Origin: Streptomyces sp. SAI-127
GTDB taxonomy: Bacteria; Actinomycetota; Actinomycetes; Streptomycetales; Streptomycetaceae
Direction: 5' to 3'
Length of the DNA: 64,000 bases
Assembly: GCF_029894425.1 (NCBI RefSeq)
Contig: NZ_JARXYJ010000001.1
Location: 310,001 to 374,000, forward strand
Both the position numbers and the translations under genes were made by a program. The notes beneath the pieces are model-generated. The model was not told the DNA's origin, searched no databases, and saw nothing but the letters and a program-made list of their open reading frames with translations. Below, piece by piece: positions 1-8,195 of the stretch; within the stretch, counting starts at the first letter, position 1; the number at the start of each line of letters is the position of its first letter.

Positions 1-987
1 CTCGGGCAGGTAGGCCAGTTCATCGAGGTCTTCGGCGAGCCCGGTACGGCCTCCCCGCTTGCTCGCGAGGGCGAACTTGTCGACGGCGACGGCACCTTCG
101 ACGTACGAGCCGACGATCCAGTCGCGGAAGACGCGGGCGTCGGCGATCAGCAGACCGCGGCTTTCGGGCTGGTCGAGCAGCGCCATGGCCGTGAGGTGGT
201 CGCCCAGCGTCTCGTCGGCGAACCGCTCGCCCCGCAGATTGAGGAGCAGGGCGTGCTCGCTGTAGTAGAGCGACATGTCGACGAAGTCGGCAGGGTCGGC
301 GAACGGGATGCCGCTGGGAATGAGGTGGCCGTAGAAGCCGGCGTCGTCGTGACCGGTCGCCGCGCCGGCCTGGGTTGCCAGACGGTAACCGCCGCCGCGG
401 CTGTGCGGGTTGGAACGGAGCTGCATCCGGTCGGCGTGGGGGTGCACGTGCGCGGTGCGGAGGGCGGGGTCGCCCTGGAACCCGCCGGTCGCGACGAGTG
501 TGGTGCGGGCGCGCACATGGCTCCGCGTGCCGTCGGCCGCTCTCAGGTCCGCTCCGACCACGGCTCCCCGCTCGACCACCAGCCGTTCGGTGTCGGTCTC
601 CAGCAGCAGTTCGCCGCCGCCTTCGACGATCAGCCGTCGGCAGGTGTCGACGTAGTGGTGGGTGTCGAACTGGTGCCCACGGCCGAAGCTGAGAACGCGT
701 TGTGCGTTCTTGGCCGCCACGCCGACGGAGCGGATCCAGGAGATGCCGTCCGCGAACCGGTCCACCAAAGCGCGCTTCAACTCTCGGCCTCCGCGCGGAT
801 TGTGCCGGTCCATGACCTCGTGACTCGGGGCGGTCCACGCGTACCCGGCGAAGCGTGCCGAGCCGCCGACGTCCGCGCCGATCTCGACGATCATGACGGA
901 CAGGCCGCTTCGGACGGCGCGGGCGCCGGCGGTCAGCCCCGCCATTCCCGCGCCGATGATCAGCAGATCCACGTCTTCCGTGCGCAC
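1..987 (-). CDS. FAD-dependent oxidoreductase, fumarate reductase/ketosteroid dehydrogenase type (3' end cut by window)
   Basis: 329 codons are visible, with the C-terminus lost off the left edge. I chose GTG at 987 because a GAGGAG ribosome site lies about 7 nt upstream. Residues ~7-35 form a dinucleotide fold (LLIIGAGMAGLTAG, then VEIGADVGGSA), and VATGGFQGD with a later RGGGYRLA segment is typical of the FAD_binding_2 superfamily (succinate dehydrogenase/fumarate reductase flavoproteins, 3-ketosteroid delta1-dehydrogenases). It probably oxidises or reduces a C-C bond using FAD. It follows the ABC importer on the same strand by 52 nt, so it is likely last, or nearly last, in that operon. 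The substrate cannot be told from this sequence. Confidence 0.8.
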   Translation of the reverse strand, partial: MRTEDVDLLIIGAGMAGLTAGARAVRSGLSVMIVEIGADVGGSARFAGYAWTAPSHEVMDRHNPRGGRELKRALVDRFADGISWIRSVGVAAKNAQRVLSFGRGHQFDTHHYVDTCRRLIVEGGGELLLETDTERLVVERGAVVGADLRAADGTRSHVRARTTLVATGGFQGDPALRTAHVHPHADRMQLRSNPHSRGGGYRLATQAGAATGHDDAGFYGHLIPSGIPFADPADFVDMSLYYSEHALLLNLRGERFADETLGDHLTAMALLDQPESRGLLIADARVFRDWIVGSYVEGAVAVDKFALASKRGGRTGLAEDLDELAYLPE

Positions 988-1039
988 GCCACTCTCCTCA
1001 GGGGCCAAAGGGAAATCTCGCTACGGGATCCGGGCTGTC

Positions 1040-3589
1040 TCAGCGCTGTCGGACCGGTACGGCGGCATCGTCCTCCCCGTCGAAGTAGGCCTGTTCGGCG
1101 CGGGCGAGGAAGCTCGGGTCGGCGGGTTCGCCACGGACCGCGATGCCGCCCTCGTGCAGCACGACCACCTCGTGGCAGGCGGACGCGGCGCGGCCGAGGG
1201 ACTGCTCCAGCAGGACGATCGTCATGCCCTCGCGGGCAAGGCGGCCGATACGGGCGTACACCTCGTCGGCCATCGCGGGGGACAGTCCGAGCGCCGGTTC
1301 GTCGACGATCAGCAGGTCCGGCCGCGCCATCAGGGCGCGGGCGATCGCCAGGACCTGCTGCTCGCCTCCGGAGAGGCCGGCGGCGGGGATTCCCATACGT
1401 TCGCGCAGTCGTGGTGGCAGCCACTGCGTGGTCTCCGCGAGCCGCGCTCGCAGCTCGGCTCCGCGGATGCCGGCGGCGTAGGCGGCGACCTCCAGGTTCT
1501 CGCGCAGGGACAGTGTCTTGAACAGGGCGCGTCCCTCGGGCACCAGCGCGGTGCGCAGGTCGCCTCCGGCGTTTCGGCGGCCCCGGGTGGGCGGGAGGGT
1601 CCCGTGCAGGATCCTGCCCAGGGTGCTTTTGCCCGCGCCGTTGGCGCCGACGACTCCGAGCACGCTGCCCCGGGGGACGGTGAGGCCGACCTCGCGCAGC
1701 GCGGTGACCCCGCCGTAGGCGTGGTCCACTGCGTCGAGGTGCACGGCGGGGCTTTTGGTGCCGTCGCGGGCGGGGAGTTCGTCCCGTGTGCCGCCCTCGC
1801 CGAGGTAGGAGGAGCGCACGCGGGGGTCGTCCAGGATCTCGCCGGGGCCGCCCTCACCGATCGGCCGGCCGAAGTCGAAGGCGACCACCCGGTGGGCGAC
1901 GGCGAACAGGTCGTCGAGGACGTGGTCGATGATCACGACGGCTGTGCCGTGTTCCTGTTGCCGCACGATCTGCCGTGTCAGCAGTGTGCGTTCGGTGGCG
2001 TCGAGGCCGCCGAACGGCTCGTCCAGGATGAGCAGTCCGGGTTCCTCGGCGAGCGCCCGGGCGAGGTCGAGCCGCTTGTGGAGGCCGAACGGCAGCTCGG
2101 CCGGGTAGCGGTCCGCGACGTGCGCGAGACCGAAGCGCTCCAGGAGCTCGGTGGCCCTGTCCCGGTCGTGTGCGGTGATACGGCGGCGGGTGCAGAGCAC
2201 GTTCTCCAGGACGGTGAGCTCCGGGAACGTCTCGGCGTGTTGGAAGGTTCGCCCGATGCCGAGCCGCCGGCGGGCGGTGGCACGGCTCTTCAGCAGGGGC
2301 TTGCCCGCGTAGTGGGCGCTGCCCGCCACGCGTCCGCCTCCGACGAGTCCGGACAGGACGTTCAACAGGGTCGTCTTTCCGGCGCCGTTGGGCCCGATGA
2401 CGGCGAGGGTCTCGCCGGCCCGCACGGACAGGGAGGCACCCTCGAGCGCTTTGAGCCCGCCGAAGGTGACCGCGATGTCCTCAAGTCGCAGCACTTCGTC
2501 CGCGGTTGGCGCCGGTGCCGGCACGCGCTGCGGGGACTCCTCTGACGGTTCCACCGGTGTCGCGGGGCGCGCGGACGGTCGTCGCAGCAGCCGGCGTGCC
2601 GTCCGTCCGAGGAAGAGCACCACTCCGCCCGGCAGGAACAGCAACGCGGCGATGAGGACGACCCCCTGAAGGATCGGCTGTGCCACTCCCGCGCTTTCGG
2701 CCACCGTAGGGGCCCAGGTCAGGTACGCGCCGCCGACGACCGCGCCCAGCAGCGTGCCCGCGCCGCCGAGTACGCACGCGGAGATGAGTGCGATCGCCAG
2801 GGCCAGGGAGAAGGGGTCGGGGCTGACGAATCCGACGACCAGGGCGAGCAGCACGCCCGCCAGTGCGGCGAACACGGCACTGACCGCGAAGGCCAGCGCC
2901 GACTGGGCCTCGGGTGCGATGCCGATCGAGCGGGCGGCCATCGGATGGGACTTGGCGGCGACCTGCCGCATCCGCAGGGCGCTGGGCCGGGCCACCGCGG
3001 CCAGCGCGAGCGCGATCCCGGCCGCACCCACCGCGAGGTACTGCGCCTGGGTGCCGGCGCTGGCCAGGGTGCCGAGACCCAGGGCACTGTCCAGTTGCTC
3101 CATCGGAATGCCCTGGTCGCCACCGGTCACGCCGGTCCACTGGCCCATGACCTCCAGCGACACCATGGTGAACGCGAGCGTGAGCAGCGCGACGTACAGC
3201 ATCGAAAAGCGGGCCCCAGCGGCCCCCAGGAACGCCCCGAGGGCCGCGGCGCACACGGTCGCGCCGAGCAGCACGAGCTCCAGTGACCAGCCGTGCGTGC
3301 TGCCGTACGCCGCGAAGTAGGCGCCCAGGGCGAAGAACGCGGGATGGGCGATCGACCAGATGCCGGCCCACCCGGCGAGCAGGTTCACCGAGAGGACGAG
3401 GATCGTGTAGACGGCCGCGAGGCCCACGGAATACGCCTGGTAGGGCGGGATGGCCCCGGTGTTCAGTACGACGAGGAGCACGGCCGCGGCGAGCGGTCCG
3501 AGCGCCGCCTTGGCGGCGGTGGAGCGGCTGACGAGCGAGAGGGTGGAACGGCTGACGAGGGAGTTGCCGGAACGACTGACGAAGGACAT
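1040..3589 (-). CDS. Branched-chain-type ABC transporter: LivM permease fused to LivG and LivF ATPases
   Basis: One 849-residue polypeptide holds what are usually three proteins. Residues ~25-330 are a multi-pass LivM-type permease. A Pro/Glu-rich linker follows (~335-362). A LivG-type ATPase covers ~363-600 (Walker A GPNGAGKTT ~399, degenerate signature LPFGLHKR ~499, Walker B LLILDEP ~519). A LivF-type ATPase covers ~615-849 (Walker A GANGAGKST ~649, signature LSGGEQQ ~739, Walker B LLIVDEP ~759). ATG 3589 has GGGAG upstream; the frame stays open further upstream but that part is out of frame with livH and not coding. The extreme N-terminus repeats S(F/L)VSRS three times. It imports an amide or carboxylate solute together with LivH. 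No binding protein of the matching type is in the window. Confidence 0.9.
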   Translation of the reverse strand: MSFVSRSGNSLVSRSTLSLVSRSTAAKAALGPLAAAVLLVVLNTGAIPPYQAYSVGLAAVYTILVLSVNLLAGWAGIWSIAHPAFFALGAYFAAYGSTHGWSLELVLLGATVCAAALGAFLGAAGARFSMLYVALLTLAFTMVSLEVMGQWTGVTGGDQGIPMEQLDSALGLGTLASAGTQAQYLAVGAAGIALALAAVARPSALRMRQVAAKSHPMAARSIGIAPEAQSALAFAVSAVFAALAGVLLALVVGFVSPDPFSLALAIALISACVLGGAGTLLGAVVGGAYLTWAPTVAESAGVAQPILQGVVLIAALLFLPGGVVLFLGRTARRLLRRPSARPATPVEPSEESPQRVPAPAPTADEVLRLEDIAVTFGGLKALEGASLSVRAGETLAVIGPNGAGKTTLLNVLSGLVGGGRVAGSAHYAGKPLLKSRATARRRLGIGRTFQHAETFPELTVLENVLCTRRRITAHDRDRATELLERFGLAHVADRYPAELPFGLHKRLDLARALAEEPGLLILDEPFGGLDATERTLLTRQIVRQQEHGTAVVIIDHVLDDLFAVAHRVVAFDFGRPIGEGGPGEILDDPRVRSSYLGEGGTRDELPARDGTKSPAVHLDAVDHAYGGVTALREVGLTVPRGSVLGVVGANGAGKSTLGRILHGTLPPTRGRRNAGGDLRTALVPEGRALFKTLSLRENLEVAAYAAGIRGAELRARLAETTQWLPPRLRERMGIPAAGLSGGEQQVLAIARALMARPDLLIVDEPALGLSPAMADEVYARIGRLAREGMTIVLLEQSLGRAASACHEVVVLHEGGIAVRGEPADPSFLARAEQAYFDGEDDAAVPVRQR

Positions 3590-3600
3590 GTACCGCTCCC

Positions 3601-4470
3601 TCAGACCCGCTGGAAGGTGCGTACCCCGAACAGCCCCTGCGGGCGGATCAGCAGCACGAGGATGGTGAACGAGAAGACGAACGTGTCGCGGTAGCCGGCC
3701 GAGACGTAACCTGCTGCCAGGTTGTCCAGGACGCCGACCGTCAGTCCGCCGATGACGGCCCCGTACATGCTGGTCAGACCGCCGAGGAAGATCCCGGCGA
3801 AGGCGCGGAACAGCGGTGCGCTGAGCACGGCCGGCACGAGTCCGGCCCGGGGCGCGTACAGGAAGGCGGCGAGCGCCGCGAGGCCGAGCCCGAGCGCCCA
3901 GGCGATCCGGGCGATGCGCTGCGAACCGAGGCCGAGGATCCGCGCGGTGTCGGCGGATTCCGCGACGGCGCGCATCGCGGTGCCGATGCTCGTGCGTCCG
4001 AAGAGATACGCCACCAGAGCCATCGCGACGGCGGCCACAGCGATGGTCAGCAGACTCTGTGCCGGTATCGCGGCGCTCCCCAGGGAGACCGAGCCCTCCA
4101 CCAGGCTCGGGAAGAGCCGTGGCTGGTCGTCCCAGATCGTGCTGATGGCGCTCTCCGCGATGAGCGAGACGCCCATGGTCATGACGAGCGCCGAGAGGAG
4201 TTCTCCCTGCGCGAGCGGCCTGATCACCGCCTCCCGGGCCACCAGGCCGACCGCGGCGGTCGTGACGATCGCGGCCACGGCGGCCAGCAGCAGGGGCAGA
4301 CCGCGTTCGTTCAGCGCCAGTGCCGCGTACAGCCCGAGGGTCGCCAGGCTGGCGAGGGCGAAGTTGACCACGTCGGTCGCCCGATAAATGATCACCAGCC
4401 CGAGGCCCATCAGGCCGTACACCGCGCCGCTGGCAAGTCCGCTCACCAGGATGAGCAGGAACTGATCCAC
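3601..4470 (-). CDS. Branched-chain-type ABC transporter permease LivH
   Basis: 289 residues, normal for LivH. It is a hydrophobic multi-pass inner-membrane protein, starting MDQFLLILVSGLASGAVYGL and containing the conserved GLGLVIIYRATDVVNFA segment that marks LivH permeases. It is first in the leftward operon: its stop lies 11 nt before the start of the LivM-LivG-LivF fusion, with which it should form the transport channel. ATG 4470 follows GAGGAGAGG within about 10 nt. A CTGAA-N5-TTCAT operator-like site lies 77 nt upstream of the start. The family imports leucine-type amino acids, urea or aromatic and other carboxylates; nearby catabolic genes favour a carbon substrate over a nutritional amino acid, which is inference. 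Confidence 0.92.
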   Translation of the reverse strand: MDQFLLILVSGLASGAVYGLMGLGLVIIYRATDVVNFALASLATLGLYAALALNERGLPLLLAAVAAIVTTAAVGLVAREAVIRPLAQGELLSALVMTMGVSLIAESAISTIWDDQPRLFPSLVEGSVSLGSAAIPAQSLLTIAVAAVAMALVAYLFGRTSIGTAMRAVAESADTARILGLGSQRIARIAWALGLGLAALAAFLYAPRAGLVPAVLSAPLFRAFAGIFLGGLTSMYGAVIGGLTVGVLDNLAAGYVSAGYRDTFVFSFTILVLLIRPQGLFGVRTFQRV

Positions 4471-4546
4471 GTCGACCTCTCCTCGCAGTCCTCACATCCG
4501 CACCCGCGCGCCCGGCACACTCAGCGCTGCCCGCGCGCATTACAAA

Positions 4547-4561
4547 CTGAACTCAATTCAT
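4547..4561. promoter_or_regulatory. Operator-like near-palindrome, site A of four (CTGAA-N5-TTCAT)
   Basis: The sequence is CTGAACTCAATTCAT, 77 nt upstream of the livH start. It matches the consensus shared with sites at 5518, 6744 and 8039. AT-rich flanks in this high-GC DNA fit a promoter/operator. The bound regulator is not identified. Confidence 0.6.
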
Positions 4562-4593
4562 GAACCGTAAGCAACGCACCGGGGAGGGGCAAT

Positions 4594-4607
4594 ACCCGTG
4601 CACGGGT
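4594..4607. repeat. Perfect 14-bp palindrome in the livH-SDR intergenic region
   Basis: ACCCGTGCACGGGT reads the same on both strands. It lies 66 nt past the SDR stop and about 125 nt upstream of livH. It could be an additional operator or a short stem after the SDR gene; there is no U-tract to argue for a terminator. Confidence 0.35.
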
Positions 4608-4672
4608 TGGTTCGAGCGCTTTCGACCATGGACGGCCGGGACCTGCGCCCCCGGCCTGGCCGACCCATCGGA

Positions 4673-5473
4673 TCAGGCCGTGAAGCGGCCGCCGTTGGCC
4701 AGCAGCACCGCGCCGACCAGGTTCGCCGAGGCCTCGCTCGCGAGGAACAGGGCGATGTCGGCGATCTCCTCGGGCGTCGCGTAGGGGCGCACCCGGGGGT
4801 CGGCGAAACCGCTGCGCAGGATCTCGGGCGTGCGCGCCGCCATCCCGGTCTCCGTCGGGCCCGGCGCGACCACGTTCACCCGGATCCCGGACGCGATGAC
4901 CTCCTTGGCCACCGCCTGGCTCAAGGCGTGCACTCCCGCCTTGGAGGCCGCGTAGTGGGGATATCCGACCGGGGTGTCGAAGGCCGAGGAGGAGCCGATG
5001 ACGACGATCGCACCCGCCCTCACCGGCCGCATCGCCCGTACCGCGGCCCGCAGCACGTGGAAGGTGCCGTCCAGGTTGATGCGCGTGACGCGCCGCCAGG
5101 ACGCGTCGTCGAGCCGATCGGTCACCTCGATGGGCCGCCCCTCGACGAGGGCGTCCGCGATGAGCTGCTTGGCCTGCGGGTCGTCGACGCCCGCGGCGTG
5201 CACCACCACGTCCAGCCGTCCGTGTTCGCGCAGTACGTCCTCGACGACCGCGTCGACCGCGGCGGCGTCCGCCACGTCGAGCGACACCGCACGGCCGGCC
5301 GTCAGCTCCTTGGCGACGGCCTCGACTCCCTCGCCGTTCACGTCCGCGGCGACCACGGCGCGCGCCCCCTCGGCGGCCATCTGCCTGGCGACCGCCGCCC
5401 CCATCCCGGAGGCGGCTCCCGTCACCAGTACGACGCTGCCCTCGAACCGGGTCCCTCGCTCGTTCCCGCCCAT
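4673..5473 (-). CDS. Short-chain dehydrogenase/reductase (classical SDR)
   Basis: 266 residues, standard for a classical SDR. The NAD(P) motif TGAASGMG lies at ~16-23. HAAG replaces the common NNAG. GSSSAF supplies the catalytic serine and YPHYAASKAG carries the second Tyr and the Lys of the YxxxK pair. The C-terminus ends in the usual NGGRF-type motif. ATG 5473 has AGGGAG upstream; longer upstream reading is antisense to the neighbouring dehydrogenase. It is divergent from the zinc alcohol dehydrogenase, with one operator-like site between them. It should oxidise a secondary alcohol or reduce a ketone in the same pathway. Confidence 0.9.
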   Translation of the reverse strand: MGGNERGTRFEGSVVLVTGAASGMGAAVARQMAAEGARAVVAADVNGEGVEAVAKELTAGRAVSLDVADAAAVDAVVEDVLREHGRLDVVVHAAGVDDPQAKQLIADALVEGRPIEVTDRLDDASWRRVTRINLDGTFHVLRAAVRAMRPVRAGAIVVIGSSSAFDTPVGYPHYAASKAGVHALSQAVAKEVIASGIRVNVVAPGPTETGMAARTPEILRSGFADPRVRPYATPEEIADIALFLASEASANLVGAVLLANGGRFTA

Positions 5474-5517
5474 CGCGCACTCCCTGTCGGCCGCGTTTCG
5501 CCGCCGCCTAATCGTTA

Positions 5518-5532
5518 CTGAACTGACTTCAT
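5518..5532. promoter_or_regulatory. Operator-like near-palindrome, site B (CTGAA-N5-TTCAT)
   Basis: CTGAACTGACTTCAT lies centrally in the divergent promoter region, 45 nt from the SDR start and 50 nt from the ATG of the zinc alcohol dehydrogenase. One bound regulator could control both genes. Confidence 0.65.
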
Positions 5533-5581
5533 CTCTGTTATCGTCTCGGCCGGTCAACTGACAAGACCCGGGACGGTGTGC

Positions 5582-6622
5582 ATGCAAGCGGTGCGGCTTA
5601 CTGAATGGGGACGGGAACCGGCGCTCGCCGAGCTGGAGCGGCCGGTCCCGCGTGGAACCGAGGTGCTGGTGCGGGTAGAAGCCGCAGGGCTGTGCCAGTC
5701 CGACGTCCATGTCATCGACGCGGCCGAGGGAGCACTCCCCTACCGGCCGCCGTTCACCCTCGGCCACGAGGTCGCCGGCCATGTGGCGGCCCTCGGCCCT
5801 GAGGCCGAAGGGACGGCGGCGGGTGAGCGCGTGGTGGTCTACGGGCCGTGGGGCTGCGGGAACTGCACCCGCTGCGCCGCAGGCCGGGACAACTATTGCG
5901 ACCGCCGGGGCGACCTCGGCTGGCACGGGGTCGGGCTCGGCCGGGACGGCGGGATGACCGAGTACCTCCTCGTCCCCTCCGCCCGCCACCTGGTGCCGAT
6001 CGGTGACCTGCCCGCCACGCAGGCGGCGCCGCTCTCCGATGCGGGCCTCACGTCGTATCACGCCCTCGCCGGAGTGCGGCACGCGCTCGGCGAGGGCACC
6101 GCCGCCCTGGTCATCGGTGTCGGCGGGCTCGGGCACCTGGCCGTCCAGATGGTGCGTGCGACCACCCCGAGCCGGGTACTGGCCGTCGACATCCGGGAGG
6201 AGGCGGTGGACCTCGCCCTGCGCTCCGGCGCGCATCTCGGCGTCCCGATGGGGGCGGACACGGCCAAGGTGCTCAGGGCGGAGACCGGCGGTGTGGGAGT
6301 CGACGCCGTACTCGACTTCGTCGGCAACGAGGCGACGTTCGCCCTCGCCGTCCAACTGCTGCGCCCCGGCGGGGAACTGGCGGTGGTCGGCAGCGGCGGC
6401 GGCCGGCTGACGGTACGCAAGCCGGGCTTCCTTCCCGCGGGTTTCCGGCTCTCCCTGCCGTTCTGGGGCACCCGTCCCGAACTCGCCGAGGTCATCGCCC
6501 TGGCACGCGCGGGCTCACTCCACGTCGAGACGGAGCAGTTCCCGCTGTCCGCGGCACCCGAGGCGTTCGACCGGCTGCGCCGGGGGCGGGTGCGAGGCCG
6601 GGCGGTTCTGCTGCCCGACTGA
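5582..6622 (+). CDS. Zinc-dependent alcohol dehydrogenase (medium-chain)
   Basis: 346 residues of the MDR superfamily. Catalytic zinc ligands lie in GLCQSDVHV and TLGHEVAGH, and structural zinc cysteines in CGNCTRCAAGRDNYC. The NAD-binding motif VIGVGGLGHLAVQ is at ~175. I prefer ATG 5582 (MQAVRL), although an in-frame GTG 6 nt upstream is possible; GGGACGG precedes both. It is divergent from the SDR and shares operator site B. Together with the SDR and the GMC oxidase it suggests stepwise oxidation of a hydroxylated substrate to aldehyde or ketone. The substrate is unknown. Confidence 0.9.
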   Translation: MQAVRLTEWGREPALAELERPVPRGTEVLVRVEAAGLCQSDVHVIDAAEGALPYRPPFTLGHEVAGHVAALGPEAEGTAAGERVVVYGPWGCGNCTRCAAGRDNYCDRRGDLGWHGVGLGRDGGMTEYLLVPSARHLVPIGDLPATQAAPLSDAGLTSYHALAGVRHALGEGTAALVIGVGGLGHLAVQMVRATTPSRVLAVDIREEAVDLALRSGAHLGVPMGADTAKVLRAETGGVGVDAVLDFVGNEATFALAVQLLRPGGELAVVGSGGGRLTVRKPGFLPAGFRLSLPFWGTRPELAEVIALARAGSLHVETEQFPLSAAPEAFDRLRRGRVRGRAVLLPD

Positions 6623-6743
6623 CACGTGCTCTCGCCTCTCCGCCGACCGACGCCGGCTGACGCGACTGACGTTGCTGGTTGACGAGACTCGATCAATCGT
6701 GTGCACGACTGTTGCCTGCCGGACCCCGCGCGCTTACATTCAC

Positions 6744-6758
6744 CTGAACTGAACTCAG
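6744..6758. promoter_or_regulatory. Operator-like near-palindrome, site C (CTGAA-N5-CTCAG)
   Basis: CTGAACTGAACTCAG lies 56 nt upstream of the binding-lipoprotein ATG. With one flanking base on each side it forms CCTGA-N7-TCAGG, so this copy is symmetric. It belongs to the four-site family of this region. Confidence 0.6.
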
Positions 6759-6814
6759 GTTGCACGGCATGGAGGCACGGCGTGAGCCGTAGCCCGGTCG
6801 ACAGGAGAAGTGCC

Positions 6815-7963
6815 ATGAGTCGTCGCAGAACCAGCTCCAAGGGCCGCACCCGCGCCACAACGGCCCTGTTCACCACCGCCGCGCTCCTCGCCCTGGCGGC
6901 GTGCGGCGGCAACGCCGACGCCGGGACCTCGGCCAAGGCGGCCGGCGGCAACCCCGCCGGCGTCAAGGCGGCCGAGCAAGTCCTCGCCCAGTACTCCAAG
7001 CGCCCGACGAGCATCGGCATCACGCAGCCGGTGGGCAAGCCGATCCCGACGGGCAAGAAGATCGACTTCATCCTGTGCGGCGTGCAGTCCTGCCAGGACC
7101 TGGCGAACTACTTCACCGAGGCCGCCAAGGTGCTCGGCTGGAGTGTCAACAAGATCCCCACCCAGGGCACCCCACAGTCGGTCCAGGCCGCCTGGACGCA
7201 AGCGGTGCGCGACAAGCCCGACGCGGTCATCGCCTCCGGCTTCCCACGCAGCGTGTTCGCCAAGCAGCTGAAGCAGCTCAAGGGCATGAACATCCCCGTC
7301 GTCGAGTCCTCCACGGACGACACCGCGGGCGACGGCATCAGCATGCTCATCGACGGGCCCGACGTCGTGGACATCGAGGGCAAGATCATGGCGTCCTGGG
7401 TGACCTCCGACAGCAAGGGCGACGCCGACACCGTCTACTTCGACATGCCGACCTTCGGCATCCTCAAGCCGGTCGCCGACGCCTTCCGCAGCGACTACGA
7501 GAAGTGGTGCGCGGGCTGCGGGTACGACAAGGTCGACGTTCCGATCAGCGCCATCGGCAAGGACATGCCGGACCGCGTGGTCTCCTACGTCCGCGCGCAC
7601 CCCAAGGTCACCCACATCGTCTTCTCGCTCGCCCTGCTCAACGTGGGCGTGCCGGCCGCACTGCGGGCCGCCGGACTGCAGAACAAGGTCCACACGATCG
7701 TCAACGTCGGCGAGTCCACGAACTACCAGTACATCGAATCGGGTCAGACACAGGCCGCCGTCGCGTTCAACAACATCGAGAACGCGTGGGCGCAGGCCGA
7801 CGGGCTGGCACGGCACTTCACCGGCCAGTCGATGCAGGTGACACAGGACGCCCAGCTGCCGTTCATGCTCATCGACAAGGACAACCTGATCTCGACGAAG
7901 ACGCAGTTCCCGCTCGTCGAGGACTACCAGGCCCAGTTCAAGAAGCTGTGGGGCAAGAGCTGA
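6815..7963 (+). CDS. Sugar-type ABC transporter substrate-binding lipoprotein
   Basis: 382 residues. The signal peptide has a basic start (MSRRRTSSKGR), a hydrophobic stretch and a lipobox LAAC, so it is predicted to be exported and lipid-anchored. The mature part (KIDFILCG..., then DKPDAVIASGFP and later repeated domain features) resembles periplasmic-binding-protein-like domain 4 (ribose/autoinducer type). ATG 6815 is preceded by AGGAGAAG at 6803-6810. It should deliver a solute to the ATPase (9844) and permease (11376) further along the same strand; the GMC oxidase gene between them suggests that the imported compound is its substrate or a precursor. Confidence 0.88.
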   Translation: MSRRRTSSKGRTRATTALFTTAALLALAACGGNADAGTSAKAAGGNPAGVKAAEQVLAQYSKRPTSIGITQPVGKPIPTGKKIDFILCGVQSCQDLANYFTEAAKVLGWSVNKIPTQGTPQSVQAAWTQAVRDKPDAVIASGFPRSVFAKQLKQLKGMNIPVVESSTDDTAGDGISMLIDGPDVVDIEGKIMASWVTSDSKGDADTVYFDMPTFGILKPVADAFRSDYEKWCAGCGYDKVDVPISAIGKDMPDRVVSYVRAHPKVTHIVFSLALLNVGVPAALRAAGLQNKVHTIVNVGESTNYQYIESGQTQAAVAFNNIENAWAQADGLARHFTGQSMQVTQDAQLPFMLIDKDNLISTKTQFPLVEDYQAQFKKLWGKS

Positions 7964-8038
7964 CGTCCGTTTCCCGACGTCCCCGCCACGGCCCTCCCCC
8001 ACATCACTGATCCTTCGCAGCACAGACGCTTCGCAGTA

Positions 8039-8053
8039 CTGAAGCTACTTCAG
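8039..8053. promoter_or_regulatory. Operator-like palindrome, site D (CTGAA-N5-TTCAG)
   Basis: CTGAAGCTACTTCAG is the most symmetric of the four sites. It lies 50 nt upstream of the 30-codon ORF that opens the GMC oxidase unit, so this unit probably has its own promoter in addition to any read-through from the binding-protein gene. Confidence 0.65.
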
Positions 8054-8102
8054 CTTGGCTCACCACCCGATCGCGCGACGAGGCGCACATGGGAGTCACC
8101 TC

Positions 8103-8195
8103 ATGTCCACACAGCTGCTCAATCTCATACGTTCCCGCCCACTGGAGAAGGACCTGACCGTCGCCGAGAGCCCGCGAGTGGAGGTGGGCGCGTGA
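8103..8195 (+). CDS. Small 30-residue ORF translationally coupled to the GMC oxidoreductase
   Basis: ATG 8103 has GGGAG 7 nt upstream, and the 30-codon frame ends in TGA at 8193-8195, where TGATG joins it to the ATG of the next gene. Its product starts MSTQLLNLIRSRPLEKDL; it has no signal peptide or membrane segment and I recognise no family. Its position directly after operator site D, a good ribosome site and one-base coupling suggest a real small protein or a leader that sets translation of the oxidase. It could also be an accidental frame. Confidence 0.45.
   Translation: MSTQLLNLIRSRPLEKDLTVAESPRVEVGA

Noticed and set aside
3590..4540. N-terminal extension of the LivM-LivG-LivF fusion to about 1166 codons
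   Set aside because: The extension overlaps livH in another frame and has Arg-rich, non-membrane composition. ATG 3589 has a good ribosome site.
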